64,000 nucleotides of DNA from Emiliania huxleyi CCMP1516 (GCF_000372725.1 NW_005195584.1:198246-262245); one strand, 5' to 3'. Counted from the first letter of the stretch, positions 40,144 through 52,090 are shown. The notes: a model not told the origin generated them from the letters alone. Made by a program: numbers and translations.

Positions 40144-42741
40144 TCGGCAGTGTGTGCTGTGTGGTTTTGGCTGTTGCCTCACCCATCACCCATGGTCTCA
40201 CAGACAGTAAGCCGGTAGTCGCCGAGCAGCGTCGCTCACACAAGCCACAGCGCAAGTGACTGATGGCCAGTTAGGGCGACCGTCAATGTCACACACGACA
40301 CAGCTGTGGCAGCCTGTGTGTGTGCAAAGTGTGCAGTTTGCAGAGCGTGCTGGCTGCTGGTGCTGTGTGGGCCAACGGCCGTGGTTGGGTGTCGTCCGAC
40401 TGTCGTGTACGGTGTGCGAGCAGCAGTACGATACAGTAGAGGTCTGACCAGCAGTGCAGAGAGAGTCCAGAGGAAGCCGCGCGTGTGTGCGTGCCGCTAT
40501 ATCTCGATCAAGACACAAGAGTCAACTCAAGTGCCGCGTCTCCTACACACTCCCGGACTCCGTCGGGCTCGCGTCTCCCTGCCCACGCGGGAGCTGGGTG
40601 GAGCGCAGTGTGTGTGTATATGTCTGTGTCTGTGTCTGTGTCTGTGTCGGTGTCCCTGTCGTGTCGTGTCGAGAGCTAACTCTCTCGCACTATAGCCGCT
40701 CTCGCCCTCCCCGCCCCTGACGTCTCTCGCAAGCCTTTCGCTTTCGCCCCCGCCGGGCCCGGCCCGCACCGCGCACGCTCCTCGCTCGACAGAACCCGGA
40801 CGATCGGTGCGTGTTTGCTTCTCTACGAAAACACACACTCCCAGCGCCATCGTGCATCGGGAAAGAGACTTTGGCGAGCCAACGCAGCCGAGAGTCGAGA
40901 GATAAAATCTCCGCAAGAGTAGGGTGCCCACAGGACCCAAAAGAAAATAGCTTTCCGCCTCAAAACGGGACGCACGAGGCAAATCTGATGTTGGAGTGTT
41001 CCAATAGGAGCGAGGCCTCTTCCGTTGGGGGACCGAGTGACTAGGAAACGAGGGTTTCCCATTGAGCATTGTGACCCGCTCGAGCACGAGCGTGACACTG
41101 CACTTGGCGCCCGCCGAGCGCCCGCGGCACAGACCTTGTGCAGGCTGCCGCTCATTGAGTGCACCGGTCCGGACCGATGGCGCTCGGTGTGGAGCAAGCA
41201 AGACACACCCACCCCCCATCGGCGCGCGCCCGACCTTTGAACGGCCGCCAGGAGCACCAAGAGGACTCCTCATGGCTGCTTGCAAGTGGGCTTCGACCGG
41301 CCTCGGCTGGGGGGGGGCGGGTTGTCCCGGCTGCGGACTTCTGCAGCCCCCTGGGCGTGGGTATCAGCACCCAAAACTGCCCCCTCGGCGGCATACAGCA
41401 CTGCCAGCCAGCCTCTTCCTCCTCCTCAAGGGCTGTACTATAGGCCATATTGCGCCGCCTCCTACTGGCAGCCGGGCGGGCGCGCGCCGCGCGCGCCTCG
41501 GCGCGCACACGGCTCGCAACATTCGAACGAGTACTGCCGCCCGGCCGCCTCAAGGCTGTCGGGCGGCAGTACTCGCCTCGCAAGGCGCGCACCGGCTGCT
41601 CTGGATGCTGCGCCGGCGGCCGCTGCGCTGGCCGCTGCTGCGCTGGCCGGCGAGCGGGGTACGACCGCTGGCGGCCGCTGCACCCGCGCCTTCCCTCGCC
41701 GGCGCCGTCGCGCCGCGCGCGCCCAACTCTGCTGGCACACGGCACGCGTCGTCACTCAGCCGCAGAGAACAGGCGGTGCAGCGCGCGAAGCGCGCGCGAT
41801 CTCGTACTTTCGTGAAACTGAAACGCGGAACGCGATTTAGATCGCGTTCCTCAACGCTTGCGATTCAGCGCTGTCGCGCCGCTGGATGATCTTGCTCAGC
41901 TCGCCGAGCTCGACCTGAACGCTCAGCGGCGCGACCGCTGAATCGCAGCCGTTCGTGCTGCACGCATGTGCATCTTTGCAGTTTCAGATTACTTCCCCCC
42001 TCCCTACCTTTGAGAATCCCCAGCGTCCCTCCCTCCTAGTCACAATCTCAATATCTCGACTCTCCAACACGAAGTGCTGCGATGGGGCTTGCCCCATTTC
42101 TTTTTTCCTTTCTTTTTTTGGGCCCTGACCCCTGTGGGCACCCTAGCAAGAGACTATAGACAATGGAGAGAGACAGGCCGCCCACAAGAGAGTCAGCTGT
42201 CAGGCCGCGCACAGCGCGAACTCCTCGCCGTCGCTGAGCCTAGCGCAGCGCGAACTCGCCGTCTGAGCCTAGCGCAGCTCGAATAAAAATGAGCGTCGAT
42301 TATTCTTTTTTATCGTCCACTCGCCGCGGCAGGCCACTGCAGCCTCGCGAACGTCGCGCACAGATCCAGGAGGCTGCCCACCAAGCAGCAGAGTGCTGCA
42401 CCGGCATGCAGCGGAGGCTGTGGCGCTGCGGCGCCGTCTCCCCGCTCTGTCCACGGAGCAGGCGAGCGGCGGCACGGCCCTCCACCAGTCGCAGGAGGTG
42501 CGCACCTCCCAAAGGAAGCACCAACCAGATGCTCCCTCAGCACACGCAGCTTTGCGCAGCGCAGCGCACGGGCCACGCCACGCAAAGCCGACCCTCAGTC
42601 TGCCTGAGAGGCTGTCTGCGGAAGGCCTGGCAAGCGCGCGCCCGGGCGAGCGAGCAGCAAAGAGTGGAGGCGCGCCGGCAGAATTCTTTTTTATCATCCT
42701 AAGGAGCGCATCACAAGCAGGCGCCGCTCCCCTGCAACCAA
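40144..42741. other. long gene-poor region
   Basis: No recognisable coding sequence in 2.6 kb. It contains a TGTGTC array (40608-40655) and several hairpins between 41528 and 41946. Frames of up to 275 residues exist but are overlapping GC-rich frames without family resemblance. Confidence 0.5.
41528..41946. other. cluster of three strong hairpins
   Basis: First stem: CGAGTACTGCCGCCCG at 41528-41543 with its exact complement at 41560-41575. Second: GGAACGCGAT / ATCGCGTTCC at 41827-41850. Third: arms 41860-41883 and 41925-41946 (GCGATTCAGCG, then GTCGCGCCGCT) with a 2-base bulge. The cluster may be the inside of an old inverted-repeat element. Confidence 0.7.
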
Positions 42742-43380
42742 ATGGTCTACATCTGCCTCCTGCATGCTGGCCGGTTCAGCGAGGCGATCCAGCCTTTCGC
42801 CTCGATGACGATCAAGGGCCTGTACGAGGACGCCGCCTGCATCGTCCCGGGCAACAACGAGAAGTACTGCCCGAACGACCCGCAGAAGAGCGAGTGCTAC
42901 GCGTCCACCTGCGTGAGCGGCACCGACTTCTGCGCGACGGAGCAGGTGGCCACCTTCGCGCGGCAGGAGAAGCGCGACAAGAAGACCAACGAGCTATCCA
43001 TCAAGTACGAGCCGACGTGGCACCGCGAGAAGCGGCAGCACACGTGCTGCCACTACCCCGAGACGGAGGCTGTGTGGGACAGCCAGTGGGCGCGGATCGA
43101 CCTCTGGGACGAGGACGCGTTGGGCGGGAACGACTACCTCGGCGGGCTCGACCTCGACCTCCAGAACAAGGCGGACGCCAACTTCACCTTTGTCGTGGCG
43201 GAACACGAGGAGGACTTTTCGCTCAAGGGCAACAACATCACGGTGGAGGTCGCCACGTTCTGGCACAAGCCGATGGACTTCGCGGTGTCGCACGAGTGGG
43301 ACGCGTCGCCCAAGCACTGGTCCTCCCTCGGCCTCTCGGTCACCGCCTCGGGCCCTCCGTGGGAAGGGGGCCGGCCCCCC
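42742..43380 (+). CDS. partial C2-domain-like protein, cut by assembly gap
   Basis: At least 213 residues before the run of N. The segment from SMTIKGLYEDAACIVPG to LDLDLQNKADANFTF resembles a C2 domain. A beta strand WARIDLWDEDALGGNDYLGG carries the usual acidic loop (DxDEDxxxxNDYLG) that binds calcium in C2 proteins, and EPTWHREK sits where C2 domains have PxWN. Several cysteines (IVPGNNEKYC, SECYASTC, FCATEQ, TCCHYP) are unusual for a cytosolic C2 and may mean a secreted protein. The start is uncertain, because the first 15 residues may be upstream intron. The 3' part is missing. Confidence 0.45.
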
Positions 43381-43748
43381 NNNNNNNNNNNNNNNNNNNN
43401 NNNNNNNNNNNNNNNNNNNNNNNNNNNNNNNNNNNNNNNNNNNNNNNNNNNNNNNNNNNNNNNNNNNNNNNNNNNNNNNNNNNNNNNNNNNNNNNNNNNN
43501 NNNNNNNNNNNNNNNNNNNNNNNNNNNNNNNNNNNNNNNNNNNNNNNNNNNNNNNNNNNNNNNNNNNNNNNNNNNNNNNNNNNNNNNNNNNNNNNNNNNN
43601 NNNNNNNNNNNNNNNNNNNNNNNNNNNNNNNNNNNNNNNNNNNNNNNNNNNNNNNNNNNNNNNNNNNNNNNNNNNNNNNNNNNNNNNNNNNNNNNNNNNN
43701 NNNNNNNNNNNNNNNNNNNNNNNNNNNNNNNNNNNNNNNNNNNNNNNN
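43381..43748. other. assembly gap flanked by poly-C
   Basis: 368 N bases. A C run lies on both sides (43375-43380 and 43749-43763), so the gap probably reflects a homopolymer that could not be sequenced. Any coding frame across it is artificial. Confidence 0.98.
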
Positions 43749-45085
43749 CCCCCCCCCCCCCCCAAAAAAAATCACCCCCGCGGGCTTCCCTCCCCCCCCC
43801 CCCCCCCTCTCCCGCTGGCCGACCCTCTGCCTCCCACAGCCGACCGCCTCCCTCTTCCCCCTCCCCCAGGTGAGAGGCGCTCTGCCTCCTGCCGCGGCTC
43901 GCACCCGGCGGGTCGACGACGCATCGCGCGCATCCAAGTAGTGGGGGGGCGTACAGGAAAGGCGATGCCGCCCGCTGACCGGCGGGTGACGGCTGCTAAA
44001 CCCCGAAGGGCGCATCCGTCAGTTCTCACCTCACACAGAGAGCCACTGTGGCGTCCACTCGCCGGACCACTCGAGGGAGTCGAGGACGGGGCGGGCGCTG
44101 GGGCGGTGTCACTGTTGTGTGCTTGCGGGGGTCGTGCATCGTCTTTGTGTAATTTATTTCTTCGGCGCTGAGCCGCAATACAAGAGAACACACAAGTCTC
44201 TCTCTGTCACTATCTGTGACTGTGTATACTGTGTCTCTGCTCTCTCTCGTGTGACTTACCGAAGTACCGTGACAGACACATTTTTCCGAGCGGAGGGCTC
44301 GCGAGACCGAGAAGCTCGCGTGCACGTGGCCCGCGGACGCGGTGCGCCCGGCGGGGTGTAGCGGCCGTACCCCGTACGGCGCCAATCTCTCTCGGCCTCG
44401 AGATCTCGGCCTCTCCGTCTCGCCGCACGGCACCCGCAGTGGCCAGTGCCGCCCGCCACGACGAAGTTTAACTTAAAGACGACCACGAAGATATCTTCGT
44501 ACTTCGACACCGGCGCAAGCTCAGGCGGCATCGGGCCATCGGCATCATCTCGCGCACTGACACTGGTTCACGCTGATCCGACCCGCTGTGGCACCCGAGT
44601 GCGGCGTCCGGCGTGGGTGCAGTGACGAGCGAGCGATACATTGCGAGCGCGGAGCGGCTCCACGTCGGACACGGGGCCGCACTGCGGACTCGCGGAGGAG
44701 GGCTGCTGGCCGCTGGAGAGTTGGAGGTTCGGGACGCCGCCCCCCCCAGGCCAGCGCGGTTGCACGGCGGATCGATGTGGCGCAACCGCACACGCTGAAC
44801 AGGGGGATGGTGCCTGCTGCTGGCGCGGGCAAGCTTTGCTCTGTCTGTCATGGCCGCGTGGATTCGGCGGGGGAGGGGAAGGGGGGAGGGGCGCGGTGCC
44901 GTGCCACGGTCGTCAAAAGCGCTGTCGACCGACGACCCGAGCCTTGGCCCGCGGGCATGCGAGTATGAGGCTCGGCCTCGGCTTCTCCGAGCACCGACCG
45001 GCGGCGGTGGCGTCTGCACAGAGTGCGTTCGCTCGCTTGAGCGACTCGCACGGTGCGGAGCCGGCTCCGAGATCCAACCCCTTGG
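43749..45085. other. intergenic, 3' remainder of the gapped gene possible
   Basis: Just after the gap there is a C-rich, pyrimidine-rich stretch ending CCCCCAG at 43863-43869, a plausible 3' splice acceptor for the C2-like gene. No clear exon follows. The rest shows no recognisable gene. Confidence 0.4.
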
Positions 45086-45949
45086 CTATCCTCGCGAATG
45101 CAGGAGGGACTCGAGCCTCGCGACGACCATTTCCACTGCCACCGGGTTCATCCCATTCGGCACGATGATGTCGGCAACCCGCTTGGAGGGCTGCACATAT
45201 TTGTCGTGCATCGGCTTCACCGTCTCCTCCCACTGCCCGATGATGGCATCGACGGAACGGCTGCGCTCCACGATGTCGCGGCGGAGGCGGCGACTGAAGC
45301 GAAGGTCGGGCTCGGCGTCCACAAAGATCTTGATGTCGCACGCAGTGGCGAGCTCGGGCACGGAAAAGAGGAGGATGCCCTCGACGAGGATGAGCGGCGC
45401 GGGCGCTACCCGCCGGGGCTGCTTCCGGCGAGTATGGGTCGCAAAGTCATAGACGGGGACGTCGATCGACCCGCCACTTTTGAGCAACAGGAGGTGCTTT
45501 TGAAGCAGGGCTGCGTCGAGACTATCTGGATGATCAAAGTTCGCCTTTGCCCGCTCCGCGGAGGTTTGGTGCGCCAGGTCCTTGTAGTACGAGTCAAACT
45601 CCAGATGAAGGAGCTGCTTTCCCAGCCGCTTGGCAATGGCACGAGCAAGGGTTGTCTTGCCGGAGCCGGAGCCCCCCGCTATGCCAATCACGACGGGGCT
45701 CTTGTGCTCGGACAGGGCCATCCGTTGAGGGAGGCGGTCGCTCGGGGGAGAGGTAATGAGTGCGACCGACTCCGTCCTGCGTGGGAGTCGGTCGCTCGGC
45801 GGAAGTTTTAGGGGCGTGGCAGTCTCCTGTGACGAGCCAATCTCGGCCAGTCCGACCCCAAAGAGCGCCAGACTCCCCACGGAGAGCAGCCCGAGCATCA
45901 GGATGGGCTGGCGGCCGCGAGTGGGGGATGCGGGCCCGGCTACCACCAT
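45086..45949 (-). CDS. udk: uridine kinase
   Basis: Single-exon frame of 287 residues. Residues from about 77 onward form a full uridine/cytidine kinase, which phosphorylates uridine or cytidine in pyrimidine salvage. The P-loop is GIAGGSGSGKTTLA. Further blocks are HLEFDSYYKD, NFDHPDSLDAALL, VPVYDFATHTR, LILVEGILLF, and the lid FSRRLRRDIVERSRSVDAII followed by MHDKYVQPSKRVADIIVP. The length and order match bacterial-type Udk. The N-terminus adds a hydrophobic segment (ILMLGLLSVGSLALFGVGLA) that may be a signal or plastid presequence, then a short internal repeat PPSDRLPxR. An inner Met (MALSEHKSPVV) could start a cytosolic form. Confidence 0.88.
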   Translation of the reverse strand: MVVAGPASPTRGRQPILMLGLLSVGSLALFGVGLAEIGSSQETATPLKLPPSDRLPRRTESVALITSPPSDRLPQRMALSEHKSPVVIGIAGGSGSGKTTLARAIAKRLGKQLLHLEFDSYYKDLAHQTSAERAKANFDHPDSLDAALLQKHLLLLKSGGSIDVPVYDFATHTRRKQPRRVAPAPLILVEGILLFSVPELATACDIKIFVDAEPDLRFSRRLRRDIVERSRSVDAIIGQWEETVKPMHDKYVQPSKRVADIIVPNGMNPVAVEMVVARLESLLHSRG

Positions 45950-46597
45950 TGCGAAGCGCGCGTCGCCTCAAACGCGCTTCGTCGTATGGCCGAACGCGCC
46001 GAACGGGGGCGACCGAGTCCCACAGCCCCAGCTGGCATTTCTTTTTCAGCTAGATCAGCACACCCGCCGCCACCGCGCGCGCAAGTTCTTTTTAAATGTA
46101 GGCGAGTTCTTTTATTCATTTTAGGAAGGTGTGGCCAGCTCGTGGGAACGCAGCCCCCGTGGGAACGCCACCCCCATTAGAGGGAGCACGCCTCCGGGCC
46201 CACCCCCGCTCATAATTGCGCACCGCCCCCGTGCGCGGGGACGTGCGCAGTGGCGCTCCTTTTCATATGAGAGTCCGGCGACCAACGGCGTCAGCTCTGT
46301 GCCGCGCGTGTCGCTGCCCGCCGAGGAGGGAGGAGCGACCAGGGATATCCCAGCGTCTCGGGCGGCGGAGGCGGCGGCGGTGGCGGCGGCATCGCGAGCA
46401 CCGCGGCTGAGCGAGCTCCTCGATTGCAAAGCTCACGGCCGCCTACTCGGGAGGCCGAGCCGCGTGTGCAAGGGGTCAGCGGGGCGGCGGGCGGCGGAGT
46501 CCTTCTGTCCTGCGGCGAGCGCCGCGCGGAAGCGAGCGTGCTCCTCTCCCTCGCGGCTTCCCACTTCTTCCGGCCGTGCTTGCGCGGGAGCCCCCAA
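45950..46597. other. divergent promoter region
   Basis: 5' regions of uridine kinase (minus) and Ku80 (plus). Contains a GGCGG triplet run (46360-46390). An in-frame ATG at 46424 could extend Ku80 by 58 residues. Confidence 0.5.
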
Positions 46598-49038
46598 ATG
46601 GCTTCTAAAGAAGCCCTGTTCATCGCCTTGGACGTCTCCGACTCGATGCGCCCGCACCTGGACGACGTCACCGGCGCGGTGCAGCGGATGCTGTGTGACA
46701 GGATCTTCCACTCCAAGCAGGACGCCGTCGGGCTGCTCAAGGCTGGAGCCGACGCGACCGACAACGAGGTTGCGCTCCAGATGGGCGGCTACGATCACAT
46801 CGCGGTGGTCGGTTCGATGGGGCCTGTCGGCATGAAGAGAATCGAGAACGTCGGCGCGATCCACGCCGAGTCCGGCCGCGCGGACCTGATTGACGCCGTG
46901 GTGGTCGCCGCCGACGCGATTGCCCGATATGTGCGCAAAAACAAGTGGAGCAAGCGGGTGCTGCTCGTGAGCGATGGCGCAACGTCGAGGGCGGAGCTGG
47001 ACGAGGAGCAGGTCGCAGACATCGCCTCGCAGCTCGCCGACAACGACATCGTGCTCGAGGTTGCGGCACTCGGGCCGCTGGGCGAGGAGGTGCGCGCCGC
47101 CCGCGCGCCCTCCTCCGCCGCGGGGCCGCCGCCTCAGTCGGAGGCGGGAGAGACGTGGGCCGCGCTCGCCAGGCTGGGGGCCCGACTCGACGCGCTGGGC
47201 AAGCCCGACAAGCCCAAGCCCTTCGTCGCGCGCGAGTGGTCCGAGGCAAAGAGGGTGTGGAGCGAGCCGCGCGCAAAGGCGACAAAGTCGACCGCCGCTT
47301 ACCGCGGCCCGCTCGCGCTCGGGGGGAGCGGGGGCGGCTTCCTGCCCGTGCGCGTGTGGCGCAAGGTGGCGGCGAGCAACTCGGCGCCAGTCCTCTTCAA
47401 GAGCGTCACCAAAACGCGCGCCGCCGCCGCCGCCGACGACGGCGCGGCGGCGCCCTCGGAGTCTGTGGACCGCGACGTGCAGTGGGTGCTGAAGAGCGAC
47501 CTGGACACGCAAGTCAGGCCTAACGAGATGGTGGCGGCCTACCGATACGGACGCGACGTGATCCCGGTCGCGGGCGCGCTCGAGGAGAACATGCGGTACG
47601 GCGTCCCCGAAAAGTGCCTCGAGCTGCACGGCTTTGTGCCGCGCGCCTCGGTGCCGCGCCACTACCTCCTCGGGCCGTCCGAGGTGCTGGTCGGCGACGA
47701 CGCGGTGGCCGGCGCGGACAAGGCGGTGCAGGCCCTCTGCTACGTCCTCGACGAGGAGCGCCTCCTCGGGATCGCGCGCTACGCGAGGAGCAAAGGGCTC
47801 GCGCCGCGGCTCGCGGTGCTCTGGCCCAGCGCGAGCGGCTGCCTCCACCTCAACATCCTCCCCTTCAGCGACGAGGTCAAGGCGCTGCAGTGGCCGCCGC
47901 TGCCGCCCTCGCTGGCCGCGCCGCCCAGCGCAGAGCAGCGCGCCGCCGCCGACGCCCTCGTCGACGCGCTCGACCTCGACGCCGCCGCGTGGCGAGGCGC
48001 AGACGCGGAGGCGCGCCACCCGCAGGGGTTGCTGGCCCGGCGCGCGACCCCGCGAGCGCCATGAGGCTGGCGCGGCCACCGTAGGCGCGCATCTCCGAGC
48101 TCGAGCCGCAGGCGCGCGCGCTGCTCCGCCGCCCGAAGGACGTCCTCAACCCGCAGCACGCCCGCCTCCAGCAGATCGTCGTGCACCGCGCTCTGCACAA
48201 GTCCGAGGCGCTGCCGCCGCCGCCGCCGCGCCTCGTTGCTCCGCTCCAGCCGGGCGAGGACCTCTTCACGGCCGCCCGGCCGGCGGCGCAGCGGTTCGCC
48301 GCCGCCTGCCCGACGGGCGAGCTCCGCAAGCCCGGCAAGCGCGTCTTCAAGGAGGCGGCCGGCGGCGCGAAGCGGCCGAGGGCCGGCGAGGCTGGCGGCG
48401 GGCGCGAGTCTCCCGGTGGCGGCAAGAGTGGCGGCAAGAGTGAGAACGGCGGCGGCGGAAGCGGAAACGGCGGCGAAGGCGGCGGCGGCGGCGGCGGCGC
48501 AGCTGTGGAGGACTTACCGCCTCTGGGCGGCGGCGGCGGCGGCCTCCGCATCGACTCTGGGCGCCCCGTCGAGTGCTTTTGGCAGATGGTGTCGACCGGG
48601 GAGAGTGCGGTCCTCCTGGACGCGATGGCGCAGATGCGGAGCTGCTTGCTCTCGCTCTTCGACAAGGCTGGCCGACCCGACGACCCGGCTGCCCGCAAGG
48701 GCTTCGACTGCTTGCGCGCGCTGCGTTCGGCTTGCATCAAGGAGGACGAGCCGGACAAGTACAACGAGCTTCTCAAAAGCGTGAAGGCCCAGTGGCTCGG
48801 GGAGAGCGGCGATGCCGCGCCGTCGCGCGAGCCCTTCTGGCGCGTGCTCTGCGAGGACAGCGCACTCTCCGCCGGTCTGATAAGCTCCAGCGAGAACGAC
48901 GACTCGAGCGTGAGCGCGGCCGAGGCGCGCGCCTTCCTCCGCGAGAGCAGCGCTCCTGCCCCGGCCGCAGCCCCGGCCGCAGCGGCGTCCAAGCCCGCCG
49001 ACGGGGAGGAGGAGGACGACTATGATGACTTGGAGTAG
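46598..49038 (+). CDS. XRCC5: Ku80, DNA double-strand-break end-binding subunit
   Basis: Two exons (46598-48010, 48085-49038) join in frame to 788 residues across a 74-nt GC-AG intron. Ku80 pairs with Ku70 to encircle broken DNA ends in non-homologous end joining. The vWA-like domain opens EALFIALDVSDSMRPHLDDV and carries GGYDHIAVVGSMGPVGMKRI and WSKRVLLVSDGATSR. The central beta-barrel shows MVAAYRYGRDVIPVAG. The C-terminal arm follows the intron (RRPKDVLNPQHARLQQIVVH, RALHKSEALPPPPP). A Gly/Ser-rich linker precedes the helical Ku80 C-terminal domain (RKGFDCLRALRSACIKEDEP, KYNELLKSVKAQW). The extreme tail (GEEEDDYDDLE) is acidic, as in the animal DNA-PKcs-binding tail, but similarity that short proves nothing. 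Confidence 0.9.
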
Positions 49039-49645
49039 CGCCATTTCCAATCGTGCGCCTCGCGCCGGCGTGCGTCCTCGTCCAGTACGTTTGCTTGTAC
49101 TCGTGCGTCGTTGTGTGTATGTTCGCTGCATGTGCATTTGCGTGTGTCGTGTGTGAGAGAGCGCGAGGTGCCTGTGGCCTGTGGGCTTGTGCACGTTCGC
49201 TCGCTCCACAGGCGGCACAGCGCAGCGCTCGGCGGGGACAGGCGAGGGGTCGGACCCGTCTACCGCTGCATGCGTCCGGCCCGTGTTCCCGAGTCCGCCA
49301 CACAATACTCTGATAGTAAAAAAGAGTGCGCAGCGAAACGACCGAGAACAAATCCCACTAGCTTTCACCGACGTGACCCGACGTGCGACGCTGTTCAACG
49401 CCGCTCCGAACCTCGAGAACCTGGCCCGCGCACATAACCTGGCCCGCGCGGCGACCCGACCGATGGCGAGGTTCATCGATCATGCCCGCTGAGCTCGGGT
49501 GCATGTAGAGTCCCGCGGACCCACCCTCGGCCTAACCCACGGGAGCCTCCAAACATCGCGTTCACCAACAGGAGGAGGTCGCCAGTCGGCATCAGTGCCC
49601 TTTGCTGGTGCCGCCGCGGGCCGGAGAGGACGCCAGCCGGGCCGC
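49039..49645. other. convergent 3' intergenic region
   Basis: Between Ku80 (plus) and the KH protein (minus). There is a GTGT-rich segment (49085-49165); nothing else is recognised. Confidence 0.5.
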
Positions 49646-52090
49646 TCACAAGCCCTCGGGCGCGCCCCGCTTGGTGCCCCGCCGGTCGTCGTAGCCGCCG
49701 TACCCCTGCATTGCCGCGCCGTTGTAGTAGAGCGCAGCGTTCCCGCCCGCGGCGGCGGCGGCAGCGTACTGAGCGTCGTAGCCCGGGTACTGCTGCTGCC
49801 CGTAGGCGGCGTACTGCTGCTGCGCCTGGTACTGCTGGCCGTAGGCGTCCGCGGCCGCGGGCTGGCCTGTGGCGCGGGGTGGCGGGGCGGTGACGGTGCT
49901 GACGGGAGAAGGGGGGAGGGGGGAGGGGGGAGAGGGGAGGGGGGGAGAGGGGGAGAAGGGGGGCGGGGGGCCGGGGGGGCGGGGGGGCGCCGTAGTAGCC
50001 CGCGTAACCGCCGTAGGCCGCGGCACCGTAGCCAGCGGGGTCCGCGGCAGCGGCGCCGTAACTGCTGTAGTCGAGGGAGGGCTGCTGCTGCGGCTGCGGC
50101 GCCGCTGGCGGCGGCGGGTTGGCGTAGCCGGAGTTTGCGCTCTGCGAGAGGCCGCCACTGCCGGGCACCGAAGCGGGCGGGCGCGGGTTGGCCGTCGCGA
50201 GCAGCTTTGTGACTTCGGAGAGGGCGTTTGCGACGGGCCCCTCCTGCCCCATCAGGCAGACGAGCCGCAGGTCGTCGCCCCAGCCGGGGGGGGGTCCCTC
50301 CTTGTCTAGGATGAAGATGTGGCAGTTGGTCCGCTGCTGCAGCTCGCGGTACGTCGTGCCGCCTCGCCCGACCAGCCGGCCGACGTAAGCCTTTCCGACG
50401 GCGACGTCGTGCCGCACCACGTTCGGGTCGGCGCCGAGCGAGATCATCCGCCGCCCCGCAGGCTCAGCCACAGTCGGCCATCCGTTGACGAGGATCTGAC
50501 CGATCCCGCCCGTGCTCTGCGGGTTCTCCTGCGGGCCCGCGGTGCCGTAGTCAGACTGTGGCGGCGGCGCGGCGGGAGGCCCGACCGACGGGCGGTTGTT
50601 TGGCCCGGACACTGTCGGGCTCTGCCCGTAGTCGCCCCCGCCGCCGCCGCCGTACCCGCCGCTGCCGCCGCCACCGCCACCGCCGCCGCCGCCACCGCCA
50701 CCGCCGCCGCGGGGGGGGCCGCCGCCATACGCGTAGCCGACCGAGGCGCCTATCCGAAGCCGGAGCTGTGAGGACCGGCGGGTGTGAGCGCGCGAGCAGG
50801 CGGCTTCTCTCGCTGCGCGCCGTATCCTCCTCCGCCTCCCCCGCCTCCTCCTCCGCCGTACCCTCCTCCACCTCCTCCGCCGTATCCTCCTCCTCCGCCG
50901 CCGCCGTAGCCGCCGGCGGGGGTGCCGTAGCCGCCGGCGGGGGCGCCGTAGCCGCCGGCGGGGGCGCCGTAGCCGCCCTGCGCCGCGCCGTACCCCCCTC
51001 CCCCCTGCGCCGCGGCCGCGCCATACCCGCCTCCTCCTCCTCCTCCTCCTCCGGGGTTGACACGCGAGGAGCCGAGCAGGCGCGTGATCTCGGCGAGGGC
51101 GTTGGAGACCTGGACGTCGTAGCCCATGAGGGTGACGAGCCGCGAGTCGTCCCCCCAGCCGGGGGGCGGCCCCTCCTTGTCGAGCACAAACAGGTGGGCG
51201 CCCGTCCGCTGCTGCAGCTCGCGGTACGTCGCCCCCCCCACCCCGATCAGCCTCCCCACGAGGGGCTTGGCTACCTTGAGGTCGTGCCGCACGACGCCGG
51301 GCTGCGCCTCGAGCTGCTGCATGCGCTTGCCGATCGCGACGGCGGCGTTCGACCACGCCGGGTACCCCTCGATCAGCCGCGCCCACCCCCCCTCCGGCGC
51401 AGCAGCGCTCGTCCCGTCTGGCGGCGGAGCTGTCATCGGCGGAGGGGCGCCGCCGTACCCTCCGAGGGCGCCCATCCCGTAGGCGCCGAGCCCCACCATG
51501 CCGGGCGGCATGCCTCCGAGGCCGGGCATGCCGTAGGCGCCCATCCCCGGCATGCCCGGCATGCCCGGCATGCCCGGCATGCCCGGCATCGCCCCCATCA
51601 TGCCCCCGAGGCCGACCCCGAGCCCTCCGAGCCCACCGCCCGCAGCGGCCGTCGCGGCGGCGAGCTCGGCCTGGGCGGCGGCGAGCTGCGCTTCGGTGGC
51701 CGCGGCCGCCGCGGCAAGGCTGCTCCCGCCGCCGACGAGCGCCCCCGGCGCCGCCGCACCCGCAGCCGTCGCCGCCGCCGCGTCTGGGGCGGCCACGGGC
51801 GCCGCGGGCGTGATACCCGCCGCCGCGGGATCGGAGGATGGCGCCGGGGCGCCATCGGCGCCGCCGGCCTCGCTCACCGCAGCGCCGAACGCCGGCTCGC
51901 CCGCCGCCTCACCAAAGGCCGGGGTGGTCGAGTCGCTTGCGGCGGGCGCAGCGGGCTCCGCGGCAGGCTCGGTGGTGGGCTCGGCGGCGGGCGTTTCGGC
52001 GGGCGCGGCAGTCTCGGCGGAGGGCTCCGTGGAGGGCTCGGCCGCGGCCGTCTCGTCGGGGGGCGCGATCGTCTCGTTCATTCGCGTCAC
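49646..52090 (-). CDS. tandem KH-domain RNA-binding protein
   Basis: Three exons (50821-52090, 49991-50749, 49646-49866) give 749 residues in frame. Both introns are GC-AG, of 71 and 124 nt, and both interrupt a Gly codon after its first base. Two closely related KH domains are present. The first holds VVRHDLKVAKPLVGRLIGVG then GATYRELQQRTGAHLFVLDK. The second holds VVRHDVAVGKAYVGRLVGRG then GTTYRELQQRTNCHIFILDK. Each has a GxxG loop (IGVG, VGRG) and the same insert GPPPGWGDD. The N-terminus is Ala/Thr/Glu-rich with a GMP repeat (GMPGMPGMPGMPGM). The linker is Gly/Tyr-rich and the tail is Gln/Tyr/Ala-rich (QQYQAQQQYAAYGQQQYPGY), typical of low-complexity RNA-granule proteins. The general layout recalls FUBP/PSI-type splicing or mRNA regulators. 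Confidence 0.85.

Noticed and set aside
42393..44171. Frames reading across the N gap
   Set aside because: The translation through N is artificial; only the part before the gap is used.
46433..48079. Minus-strand 548-codon frame
   Set aside because: Antisense shadow of Ku80.
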